Source of the DNA: Brachyspira pilosicoli
GTDB taxonomy: Bacteria; Spirochaetota; Brachyspiria; Brachyspirales; Brachyspiraceae
Assembly: GCF_008016535.1 (NCBI RefSeq)
Contig: NZ_SAXY01000032.1
Location: 1-64,000 of the forward strand
Direction of reading: 5' to 3'
Length of the DNA stretch: 64,000 nucleotides
Under the pieces are notes generated by a model. That model had not been told where the DNA came from. It saw only the letters and a list, made by a program, of their open reading frames with translations, and did no database searches. Numbering within the stretch: the first letter of the stretch is position 1; each line of letters starts with the position of its first letter. Shown piece after piece: positions 17,747 through 25,747 of the stretch. A program made the translations under genes and the position numbers.

Positions 17747-19231
17747 CTATTTTATCTTACTTAAATAAAGCCCCCAAAAATCATTCAAAAAATCTAAATA
17801 CTCTTTTTTATTATCATCTTTAGTTTTATCTATCTGCTTAGATATTTTATCCTGATATTTTTTTGTTTTTTCATAAAGCTCTTTTAATCTGTTTTTATAT
17901 CTATATAATTCTTTATTATTAGAATGCTCTTCAAAATACTTATTTAAATATTTCATAGATTTATCATATTCACTTTTAATTAAATATACTTTTGCAATTT
18001 CCTTATAGTCTTTAGTTTTAGACACTTCTTTTACTAATATTTTATATAGAGAATCAATCTTCATATTCAAAATCTCTTTATTATTTCCTTTTATTTTACT
18101 AGACTCTAATATAACTTTTAAATACTGTTTTGAAGAATAATACTCTTTTATTAACTCTAAACCATTTTCTAAACTTATAGCTGGTACTTCTATTTTTGTT
18201 GATATTATTTTTAATTCATTCATTATTAAAACTATAAGCTCATAATTATTAATAGTTGTTTCATAATCAAAATTTGAAATATTTTTTCCATATTCTTTTA
18301 TTAAATCAAATTTTATATCTGTTATGTTAGCTTCTATATTTGAAGAAGTAAGTTTCTCTAATATAGATGATACTATATAATTCTCTTCAGAGTTTAATTT
18401 TTCTAATTTTTTTACAGCTCCAAGTATAGGAATAAATATTTGAGCCACATCATTATTAATATCAATTAAAGAAAATATTTTATCTATTAAATAAGGCTTT
18501 TCAATAAATTTAAGATAAAAATCTTTTAAAGATGTAGAGCCTTCTAAGTTTATATTAAAATCAAATAATATAGACTTAATCATAAAAATATTATCTTTAA
18601 ATACTAAACTATCTTTTTTATTATTTGAAGTTATGCTATGATACAAATCATTAGATAAGCATATTAATCTCTCTATATCATCCATCTCAATATATTTTAA
18701 ACCATTATATTCTAATATATTTTTAGAAGCTTTAAACTCTAATAGCTGAACCTTTTTTTCTATATTATCTATTCTGCTTGATTGCTCATCTATCTTATTT
18801 AATAAAACATTAAATGACTCTCTAACATTTTCACATACTGCTATTAACTCTTCGTCTATATCTTTTCCTATATTATTAAGTTTATTATTTAAATATATTA
18901 TTCCCTCATAAGTTATTTTATTTTGTCTTGCTAAAGTTTCTATCATTTTAATAGAAGCATTTTTTACTATAGAGTAATTATAATCAATTTCGTATCTTAT
19001 CTTTCTATTTTGTCCTGTAATTGTATTTAATATATTTTTAATAAACCCCTGATTAGCAATAAATTGTGTTCTAGATTTTGAAGCACTTAATGATGATACA
19101 GCATCCATTGTAAGTTCTGTTAGTTTAGCATAATTATTTTTATATTCTTCTACATTATTTTCTATATATTCTTCTATTATCTTTTTGTCAGATTCTTTTA
19201 TTTTATTTTCGTAGGGAATAGTTAAATTCAT
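17747..19231 (-). CDS. Uncharacterised 494-residue helical protein
   Basis: No family recognised. It is strongly charged and helical, with no signal peptide or membrane segment. A coiled coil is likely near residues 140-170 (DEQSSRIDNIEKKVQLLEF) and again at the C-terminus (about 420-480, YRYKNRLKELYEKTKKYQDK, Lys/Asp-rich). A conserved-looking N-terminal block (SLSASKSRTQFIANQGFIKN, residues about 47-66) may be a functional site. It heads the leftward run with the patatin gene. An insertion sequence sits 70 bp upstream of its start and may have replaced the original promoter region. Confidence 0.75.
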   Translation of the reverse strand: MNLTIPYENKIKESDKKIIEEYIENNVEEYKNNYAKLTELTMDAVSSLSASKSRTQFIANQGFIKNILNTITGQNRKIRYEIDYNYSIVKNASIKMIETLARQNKITYEGIIYLNNKLNNIGKDIDEELIAVCENVRESFNVLLNKIDEQSSRIDNIEKKVQLLEFKASKNILEYNGLKYIEMDDIERLICLSNDLYHSITSNNKKDSLVFKDNIFMIKSILFDFNINLEGSTSLKDFYLKFIEKPYLIDKIFSLIDINNDVAQIFIPILGAVKKLEKLNSEENYIVSSILEKLTSSNIEANITDIKFDLIKEYGKNISNFDYETTINNYELIVLIMNELKIISTKIEVPAISLENGLELIKEYYSSKQYLKVILESSKIKGNNKEILNMKIDSLYKILVKEVSKTKDYKEIAKVYLIKSEYDKSMKYLNKYFEEHSNNKELYRYKNRLKELYEKTKKYQDKISKQIDKTKDDNKKEYLDFLNDFWGLYLSKIK

Positions 19232-19301
19232 GTATACTCCTTAAAGCACCTTTATTATACTATTTTTGTAACTTTTCCACAATAAACTATAAGATGCATA
19301 A

Positions 19302-20338
19302 TGTCATGGAGCCATAGATATTGTACTTTTACTTGCTATAATATTTTTGATTCTTTCTTTGATTGTAATATAACCTAACGAAGAAATCAATCTTTGATTG
19401 TTATAAAAATGTGTATATTCTTTTAATTTTTCTCTTAATAATTCTACAGTTATATTTTTATTTAATCGTGAATAAAATTCTCTTTCGTCTATGCCGTGTA
19501 CTCTTTCTACTACGCCATTGTATCTTGGTGTTGCTATAGGAATATATCTCCTCTCTAATTTATTTTTTAAGACAATATTCATCAAAAATATTTATTTTAG
19601 GAGTATTAATACAGCGATAAGTATATTATAATCCATTGTCCGTTTGTATAGCTTGTATCTTAAAAGGTGAAGTTTTTAAGACATATTTTAAGAAAGATAA
19701 AGCACTAGAAGGTGTTTTATCTTCATAGATTTCTCTCCAACTATAACGAGTAGCTAAATCTACAGCAGTGAATTGATAAACTGTTTTTCTGCCTAATTTG
19801 ATATATTTAGTGTCTATTTGAACTATTTTGCCTTCTTTTTGTATTTTAGAGACAAATTTTCGTTTATCATATCGCTTCTTTTTCTTTTTTATTTTGTATC
19901 TCCAAAGATTATTTCTTTTTAGTACATTTTCAACGGCAGTAACACCTATCTTAATTCCTTTACGATTTAAATATGCTTTAATATAATGCTTACCTCGATA
20001 TTCTTTAGTATAGAGTTTAATAATTAAATTAATAGCTTTTTGGTTATTAAAGATATTTGGAGAAGTTTTCGGTCTAGTGCTAAAATTAGCGACAGTTCCA
20101 GTGTCTTTATATTTCTTAAGCCAAGTGTAAAAAGTGGATTTATTTATTCTTTCCATCTTTAAAAATCTTTTAATATTTTTAGTTTTTAATGCTTCATCCA
20201 CTATAAATAATTTAAATTCTGTGCTATAATCTTTTTTCATAGTAGTATCCTTTTATTTGTTTTCTATATCAAAATATTATAACAAGGATACTGCTTTTTT
20301 TATACTAAAAAATGTCCAATATCTCACACTCCTAAACA
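19302..20338 (-). mobile_element. IS481-type insertion sequence, copy 2, with 15-bp target duplication
   Basis: 1037 bp. Both ends read TGT inward, and the 29-bp ends match at 20 positions (shared GGAG and AGATATTG). The bases immediately outside both ends are the same 15-bp sequence CTATAAGATGCATAA (19287-19301 and 20339-20353), a target-site duplication. TG...CA ends, one DDE transposase gene and a long target duplication fit the IS481 family. The preserved duplication suggests a fairly recent insertion even though the transposase is broken. Confidence 0.88.
19304..20240 (-). pseudogene. IS481-type transposase, inactivated (copy 2)
   Basis: A 312-codon transposase with an N-terminal HTH (STFYTWLKKYKDTG), then a DDE domain: first Asp in VQIDTKY, second in IQTDNG, Glu in NGVVERVHG. 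Two lesions break it. The codon after TDNGL is TAA where copy 3 has GAA, and the A-tract before residue LERRYIP has six A instead of five, shifting the frame near 19570. AAGGATACT precedes the start codon. Confidence 0.9.
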
Positions 20339-20461
20339 CTATAAGATGCATAATTTTAATAAATTACTGCATTATAAAACAATATAACATTTATTCAGAT
20401 TGCTTTTTTTTATAAAAATGTTAAAATCAAAGTAAACATAATATATACGGGGTTGTAGTGT

Positions 20462-21118
20462 ATGAAAGAACTACCATATTTAATTAATTTGATTAATGCA
20501 TTAAAGGGTGAAATTTGTTATTCTTATATTAATAATGTTGTTGCTTTAGACAAAAAATACAAAGAGCTTGAAGAAGTTAAAGGACAAAAAATAATAGATG
20601 TATTAAGACATGGCGGATATATGCATTTTCAGTTCTCACAAGATGCTATGCTTGTGGACTTGGGTTCTGGAGGTTCTTTTGTACTTACAGAAAATAATAC
20701 TTATAAAAATGCTATAATAAAATTAGAAACTGATAACGGAAACTTTTTTGTTGTAGATGAAAGTAAAGATAAAGATGATGCTACACATATTATACCTATA
20801 TGGAAAGATTATACTACAATGCCTCAAGTAGGTTATGACCCTCTCACTAAACAATTTAATTATAATTTATTTTGTCAACTGCTTGCAGATAATACTACAA
20901 CTGTAGAAAAACTTATTAAAAATCCTCTTATAATAAGCGGTATAGGAGATACTTACGGAGATATGATATTAAAAAGAGCTTCTATCACTAAAAGAACTAA
21001 AACTACAGATATAAATAAGGCTAAGGCAAGAGAGATTTTTGATGCTATAAAACAAGTTCTAAGAGAGGCTTCTGGAAACAGAGATGATGAAGAAGAGGGC
21101 GAAGATTCTGAAGATTAA
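20462..21118 (+). CDS. Divergent Nei/Fpg-like DNA glycosylase
   Basis: 218 residues resembling the Fpg/Nei family of base-excision-repair glycosylases. The N-terminus MKELPYL aligns with the family's MPELPEV, and the H2TH-type region LIISGIGDTYGDMILKRA (about residues 157-174) matches the conserved IAGIGNIYADE segment. Two features are unusual: residue 2 is Lys rather than the catalytic Pro, while Glu3 is kept, and the C-terminal zinc finger is absent, replaced by an acidic tail (DDEEEGEDSED). Divergent clostridial relatives also lack Pro2, so this may be a binding protein or a glycosylase with altered chemistry. Confidence 0.7.
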   Translation: MKELPYLINLINALKGEICYSYINNVVALDKKYKELEEVKGQKIIDVLRHGGYMHFQFSQDAMLVDLGSGGSFVLTENNTYKNAIIKLETDNGNFFVVDESKDKDDATHIIPIWKDYTTMPQVGYDPLTKQFNYNLFCQLLADNTTTVEKLIKNPLIISGIGDTYGDMILKRASITKRTKTTDINKAKAREIFDAIKQVLREASGNRDDEEEGEDSED

Positions 21119-21229
21119 TATATTTCTAAAAAATTAATAAATTCTAAAAAAATAAAAATAAAATCAGGCATATTTTTTTATAATTTTTGTTTAACTAATA
21201 CTATAATAAAAAATAAGGAGTAAAAAATT

Positions 21230-21646
21230 ATGTCTGGAAATGCTAATATAATAGTAGTAGAAGGAAGACTAACAAGAGACCCTTCATATATAAAAACTAA
21301 AAACGGAAAATCTTTATGCAAGTTTTCTATAGCCAACAATAGATATTATTATGTTAATGGAAGTTTACAAAAAGAGGTTTACTTTTTTGATTTAATAGCT
21401 TGGGGATTTACTGCAGAAAAAATCGCTGTTAACCTTCTTAAAGGAAGACATATATTAGTACATGGAGAATTAAGACAGAACTCTTATATTGCTAAAGATG
21501 GAACTAGAAAAAACTCTATTTATATACTTGCTCTAGAAGTAAAAAGTTTAGATAAAAAAACTATAGATAAAAATAATTATTATAACAATGCAAATAATCA
21601 AATTGTATCAGATGTTATTGAAGAGGGTTTGGAGCAAGCATTTTAG
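21230..21646 (+). CDS. ssb: Single-stranded DNA-binding protein
   Basis: 138 residues with an OB fold. Typical segments are VEGRLTRDPSYIKTKNGK, YFFDLIAWGFTAEKI and GRHILVHGELRQNSY. The C-terminal tail is short and ends in EEGLEQAF, not the classic DDDIPF acidic tip. GGAG precedes the ATG. The 3' end overlaps the 3' end of the convergent tmk gene by 32 bp. Its sequence suggests a second, divergent SSB rather than a standard one, but this cannot be decided here. Confidence 0.88.
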   Translation: MSGNANIIVVEGRLTRDPSYIKTKNGKSLCKFSIANNRYYYVNGSLQKEVYFFDLIAWGFTAEKIAVNLLKGRHILVHGELRQNSYIAKDGTRKNSIYILALEVKSLDKKTIDKNNYYNNANNQIVSDVIEEGLEQAF

Positions 21647-22226
21647 TTTGTTTTAATATATCAATGAGTTCTTTGTGTATATCATCTATAGATTTATCAG
21701 CATTAATATGATATATAAAAGGCTCATTAAAACTACTAAATATGCTGTTTACTTTTTTTAGATATTCTTTATTTTCGAATCTATCTATGAAGCCTCTTTT
21801 TTCTATGATTCTATTTAAAGATTTTTCTACAGGCAGATGAAAAATAAAGACTATATCTGGAATTAGAATAAAACTTTTATGCATGTTTTTTATTTTTTCT
21901 ATATCTATACCCTTAGCACCCTGATAGGCAATAGATGAATACATATATCTATCAAGCACTACAGTTTTACCTTCTTCTAAAGCTGGTTTTATCATTAGTC
22001 TTATATGCTCTTTTCTATCATCTACAAAAAGCTTTAATTCTCTATCTAAATCCATATCTTTAGAAAGCATAGTATCTCTTAATTTAGCTCCATAGTAGGC
22101 GTTTGTTGGTTCAAAAGTGTATATTGTTTCTATATTATTTTCGTTTAATGTTTCTGCTAATTTTTTTGCAATTGTAGACTTACCGCTTCCGTCTATTCCT
22201 TCTATAACAATCAATTTTCCTTTCAT
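21615..22226 (-). CDS. tmk: Thymidylate kinase
   Basis: 203 residues, usual length. The P-loop GIDGSGKST is at residues 10-18, DRYMYSSIAYQG follows in the middle (substrate-binding DRY), and the lid region IIEKRGFIDRFE is near 140. The enzyme phosphorylates dTMP to dTDP. It overlaps the convergent ssb gene at its 3' end and lies 37 bp after mraY on the same strand. Confidence 0.95.
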   Translation of the reverse strand: MKGKLIVIEGIDGSGKSTIAKKLAETLNENNIETIYTFEPTNAYYGAKLRDTMLSKDMDLDRELKLFVDDRKEHIRLMIKPALEEGKTVVLDRYMYSSIAYQGAKGIDIEKIKNMHKSFILIPDIVFIFHLPVEKSLNRIIEKRGFIDRFENKEYLKKVNSIFSSFNEPFIYHINADKSIDDIHKELIDILKQTKMLAPNPLQ

Positions 22227-22263
22227 AAAGCTTTACACCTATATATAAATATTAAATATCGTA

Positions 22264-23412
22264 TTATCTTATTTTCAAAGTTGCTATGCCAATTAAAGCA
22301 GTTATTATACCAATTATATAAAACCTAAAAACAACCTGCGTTTCTTTCCATCCAGACTTTTCAAAATGATGATGCAAAGGAGCCATTTTAAATACTCTTT
22401 TTTTAAATAGCTTATAGGAAAATACCTGCACAACAACACTAAAAGCCTCAGACACATAAACAGCTCCAACTATCACAAGCAAAAGCTCATGTTTTATAAA
22501 TAAAGCAATTATCCCTAAAACTCCTCCAAGTGATAAACTACCCACATCCCCCATAAAAACCTGTGCAGGATGAGCATTAAACCATAAAAATCCTAAACCA
22601 GCCCCAATTAAAGCACCAACAAATACTGTAACTTCTCCAGCATCGGATATAAAAGGTATTTTTAAATATGTTGAGATTAAAGAGTTACCAGATACATAAG
22701 AAAGCACTGCAAAGGCCATAGACATTATTATTAAAAGCCCTATAGCTAAACCGTCAAGTCCATCAGTTAAATTTACAGCATTACTCATACTCACAACCAC
22801 AAATATAGAAAAAGGTATATAAAGCATCTTTAAGTCTATATAAATATTGCTGAAAAATGGTATAAATAAAGTTGATGAAGGAACCTGTGCAACTTTTACA
22901 GCTTCCAAAACACTTATACTCTTCTCCAAATCAAATTTCATTAAAAAAGTTGATTTATCAAAATAATACAAATATATTCCTATTATTAATCCAACAATTA
23001 CTTGAAATACAATTTTATATTTACCGGGTAATCCCTTAGAGTTTTTGTATTTAATCTTAAGAAAATCATCTAAGAATCCTGCTATAGAAAGTATGATTAA
23101 AGATATTGTAAGAAGTATAATTTTTATGTTGTCTAATTTTCCCCATAATAATATACTTATTAACACGCTTCCTACTATAAATATGCCGCCCATTGTAGGT
23201 GTACCAGTTTTAACTAAATGAGTTTCTGGTCCATCATCTCTTACAACCTGACCAAAATGCAGCTTCTTTAATTTTTCTATTATACCCGGAGCAAATACCA
23301 ATACTAAAATTAATGCAGTGGCAACAGCTCCTGCAGTTCTAAAAGTAATATATCTAAAAACATTGAAACCAAAAAAACTTTCTCGAAGCGGATAAAAAAT
23401 CTCATATATCAT
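22264..23412 (-). CDS. mraY: Phospho-N-acetylmuramoyl-pentapeptide transferase
   Basis: 382 residues, about ten membrane helices. It makes lipid I from UDP-MurNAc-pentapeptide and undecaprenyl phosphate in peptidoglycan synthesis. Visible signatures are TPTMGGIFIV (about 73-82), the catalytic Asp region LTDGLDGLAIG, VFMGDVGSLSLGG and the MAPLHHHFEKSGW loop near 344-356. It is not embedded in a dcw (mur/fts) cluster here, only followed by tmk. Confidence 0.96.
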   Translation of the reverse strand: MIYEIFYPLRESFFGFNVFRYITFRTAGAVATALILVLVFAPGIIEKLKKLHFGQVVRDDGPETHLVKTGTPTMGGIFIVGSVLISILLWGKLDNIKIILLTISLIILSIAGFLDDFLKIKYKNSKGLPGKYKIVFQVIVGLIIGIYLYYFDKSTFLMKFDLEKSISVLEAVKVAQVPSSTLFIPFFSNIYIDLKMLYIPFSIFVVVSMSNAVNLTDGLDGLAIGLLIIMSMAFAVLSYVSGNSLISTYLKIPFISDAGEVTVFVGALIGAGLGFLWFNAHPAQVFMGDVGSLSLGGVLGIIALFIKHELLLVIVGAVYVSEAFSVVVQVFSYKLFKKRVFKMAPLHHHFEKSGWKETQVVFRFYIIGIITALIGIATLKIR

Positions 23413-23553
23413 AATTAGGAAGCCTTTAAATAAAAATATATTATTATAAGTATAATTTTAGCAAAAAAGTAAAATTATTAAAAATAAACTATTTAATAGT
23501 ATTATAAATTTATTTTTTGTCAATTAAAATAATTATGTTAATATAAAGTTTTA

Positions 23554-24354
23554 TTATCCCTTTTTCATCATATCCTGATATAATGCGTACATTGGAGAAG
23601 GCACTCCAAAACCTCCAGAAACAGGCATAGTCTCTCCTGTAATAAACGAAGATAAATCACTAGCAAAAAATAATACGGCATTTGCTATATCTTCTGTTGT
23701 AGCAGGCCTATTTAAAGGAACGTTCTTCAAAAAAGCACTTAAAAACTCTTTTGACATATTCTCCATAGCAGCTTCTGTTGCCACAAATCCCGGAAGCACA
23801 GCATTGCATCTTATATTCTCTCTTGCATATTGTACTGCTATATTTTTAGTTAAAAAATTAATAGCATTTTTGGATATACCATAAGCTAATCGAGATATAT
23901 CCGGAAATAATCCTCCAACAGATGAAATATTAATTATACTTCCTCCCCCATTTGCTTTCATATTTTTTACAGCCGCCTTACAAGGTAAATAAACACTTTT
24001 TATATTCTCATTTACAATTTTAAAAAATGTGTCAGTATCTCCATTAATTAAATCTAAATCTTTATTAACATCAGTTGTACCAAAATTATTAACTAGTATA
24101 TCTATTTTGTTTTCTTTTTTTATAACATCTTCTATCATAGAAGTAAAAGTTTCTTCTTTTGTAGCATCAAAATAAACAACATCTGCCTTACCGCCATTTT
24201 TTATAATCTCATCGACTATCTGTTTACCGGCATCAAGTCTTCTTACTGCCAAATAAACCTTAGCTCCATTTTCTGCCAATTTCTTACTGCATTCTAAACC
24301 TATACCCCTAGTTGATGAAGTTACTAACGCTATCTTATTTTCTACAAGTTTCAT
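23554..24354 (-). CDS. Short-chain dehydrogenase, 7-alpha-hydroxysteroid dehydrogenase-like
   Basis: 266 residues, single-domain SDR. The cofactor loop is TSSTRGIG at residues 12-19, the NN motif is VNNFGTTD (about 88-95), and the catalytic residues are Ser144/145 and the YGISK motif (Tyr158, Lys162). The block following the NN motif (DLDLINGDTDTFFKIVN) and the C-terminal GFGVPSPMY tail closely resemble clostridial NADP-dependent 7-alpha-hydroxysteroid dehydrogenases as I remember them. That would make it a bile-acid-modifying enzyme, apt for a gut organism. The specific substrate is an inference. Confidence 0.75.
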   Translation of the reverse strand: MKLVENKIALVTSSTRGIGLECSKKLAENGAKVYLAVRRLDAGKQIVDEIIKNGGKADVVYFDATKEETFTSMIEDVIKKENKIDILVNNFGTTDVNKDLDLINGDTDTFFKIVNENIKSVYLPCKAAVKNMKANGGGSIINISSVGGLFPDISRLAYGISKNAINFLTKNIAVQYARENIRCNAVLPGFVATEAAMENMSKEFLSAFLKNVPLNRPATTEDIANAVLFFASDLSSFITGETMPVSGGFGVPSPMYALYQDMMKKG

Positions 24355-24557
24355 AATAATACTCCTTTATTAAAAACTATCAATTATAATATATACAATA
24401 TTTTATATAGGTCAACAATATAAATTAGTTTAAGAAATTAAAAATGATAATTTTGATATACTATCTGATACTTTGCCTATAGATGCATTTCAGACTACTA
24501 TAGATATAATAGTATCTAACTATAAAACACTATAAACTTTAAATAAAATTGCAATAT

Positions 24558-24734
24558 TTATGATTTATTTAATGGTATATTTTTCTCTTCAAAATATAAT
24601 GCTATAACATTTTTTATTTCTTTTAAAGCTTCCTCTTCTGTTGCTCCAAAAGCACTTATATTATCTAATTCTTCTGATAAAGCTATATAACCCTCATCTT
24701 CTTCACTATAAAAAATTTTGATGCTGTATTTCAT
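24558..24734 (-). CDS. hicB: HicB-type antitoxin
   Basis: 58 residues, starting MKYSIKIFYSEEDEGYIAL and continuing with ISAFGATEEEALKEI. This is the partial RNase-H-like fold of HicB antitoxins. No C-terminal DNA-binding domain follows, so it is a short form. The ATG lies 2 bp after the hicA stop codon, the usual toxin-first order. It should bind and neutralise HicA. Confidence 0.82.
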   Translation of the reverse strand: MKYSIKIFYSEEDEGYIALSEELDNISAFGATEEEALKEIKNVIALYFEEKNIPLNKS

Positions 24735-24736
24735 AA

Positions 24737-24979
24737 TTACTCCTCCAATCTATATTTTTTTACAAGAAATAAAAATTGTTTAACTTGATAAGGTTTCACT
24801 TCTCCATTAACATTTTGTATATTAATTAATTCACTAACACCTACTTTAGAATATATTCTATGGCTTCCTCTTTGCCTTTTACATACAAAACCAAAAGACT
24901 CTACAATATTACAAAAGTAAGAGTATTTAATATTTTTATTATTGTTTGTAAGTTTAGTTATAACTTCTTTTTTATCCAT
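24737..24979 (-). CDS. hicA: HicA-type mRNA interferase toxin
   Basis: 80 residues, a double-stranded-RNA-binding-like fold. The catalytic His is in GFVCKRQRGSHRIYS (GSH at residues 38-40), where the family has G-S-H. HicA cleaves mRNA when not bound by HicB. Compared with minimal HicA proteins it has an N-terminal extension of about 15 residues. It opens the accessory island on the leftward strand. Confidence 0.82.
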   Translation of the reverse strand: MDKKEVITKLTNNNKNIKYSYFCNIVESFGFVCKRQRGSHRIYSKVGVSELINIQNVNGEVKPYQVKQFLFLVKKYRLEE

Positions 24980-25128
24980 ATTTAATTATAAAGTTATTAA
25001 GTATAAAATCAAGTATTCGCCATACGGAATTTCCGCAACAATCTATATCTACTACATTAAAGAACAATAAACCATTTGTAAAAACATAATCTATATGTTA
25101 AAATTAATTAAAAAATAAGGACTTAAAA

Positions 25129-25383
25129 ATGCCTGTTATATCAAGATTTTATGGTATCATTATTAAAATGTATTTTCAGCAGAAAGAACATAATCCTCCG
25201 CATTTTCACGCTATATATGGTGAGTATGTGGGGGTGATTGATATAAACGAATTAAAAATGATAGAAGGAGATTTACCTAATAAAGCATATTCTCTTGTAT
25301 TAGAATGGGCTAAAAATAATAAAGATGAACTTTTAAATATGTGGAAGACTCAAAACTTTAAACAATTAGAACCTTTGGAGTAA
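25129..25383 (+). CDS. DUF4160 protein
   Basis: 84 residues. The motif KEHNPPHFHAIYGEYVGVID (about 19-38) with closely spaced His residues is the DUF4160 hallmark, and the C-terminal VLEWAKNNKDELLNMW is typical. The next gene is DUF2442, 2 bp after its stop codon. The two families are frequent neighbours and have been suspected of forming a toxin-antitoxin module; the function is unproven. AAGGAC precedes the ATG. Confidence 0.85.
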   Translation: MPVISRFYGIIIKMYFQQKEHNPPHFHAIYGEYVGVIDINELKMIEGDLPNKAYSLVLEWAKNNKDELLNMWKTQNFKQLEPLE

Positions 25384-25385
25384 TT

Positions 25386-25631
25386 ATGACTTTCCATAAA
25401 ATTAAAAATGTTAAAGCTTTGGATAATCTCATTTTAGAGATAATATTTGAAAATGAAGAGATTAAATATTATGATATAAAAAAACTACTCTCTGAACATA
25501 AAGAGTTTGAAATTTTGAGAGACAGGAAATTATTCAATCTTGTAAAAGTGGATGTTGGAGGATATGGTATTTCTTGGAATAACGATTTAGATATATCCTG
25601 CAACACTTTGTATTACGACTACTCGCCGTAG
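25386..25631 (+). CDS. DUF2442 protein
   Basis: 81 residues, usual length for DUF2442: an N-terminal VKALDNLILEIIFENEEIKY strand pair, then YGISWNNDLDISCNTLY, the family's characteristic final block. The last codons (DYSP and the stop) are read from the first bases of the 88-bp repeat that begins at 25618, so the original C-terminus has probably been replaced. It is translationally coupled to the DUF4160 gene. Confidence 0.83.
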   Translation: MTFHKIKNVKALDNLILEIIFENEEIKYYDIKKLLSEHKEFEILRDRKLFNLVKVDVGGYGISWNNDLDISCNTLYYDYSP

Positions 25632-25705
25632 GGGCACTCCGCACGCCATAGCTTTAACCTATTGCGTATGTACTAGTGTGCGGTTCATTATCGCATATTA
25701 GGCAA
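25618..25705. repeat. 88-bp direct repeat R1
   Basis: It begins ACTACTCGCCGTAGGGGC and ends TCGCATATTAGGCAA. CCGCAC (from about 25639) and GTGCGG (to about 25683) form outer hairpin arms. The second copy, R2 (28330-28417), has the same length and orientation and differs mainly in the middle. A degenerate fragment (TATTCGCCATACGGAATTTC) lies near 25013-25040. Confidence 0.85.
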
Positions 25706-25747
25706 GAAATAACTAAAAAATTACTAACAGCACCAAAATAGAATCAA

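Noticed and set aside
24434-24535. 33-codon open stretch downstream of the SDR, reading ...DTLPIDAFQTTIDI...
   Set aside because: It looks like the tail of a lost gene, but there is no start and no family I can name; too short to list.
25013-25043. Third copy of the 88-bp repeat
   Set aside because: Only about 30 bp with several mismatches; possibly a remnant, mentioned under R1 but not counted as a copy.
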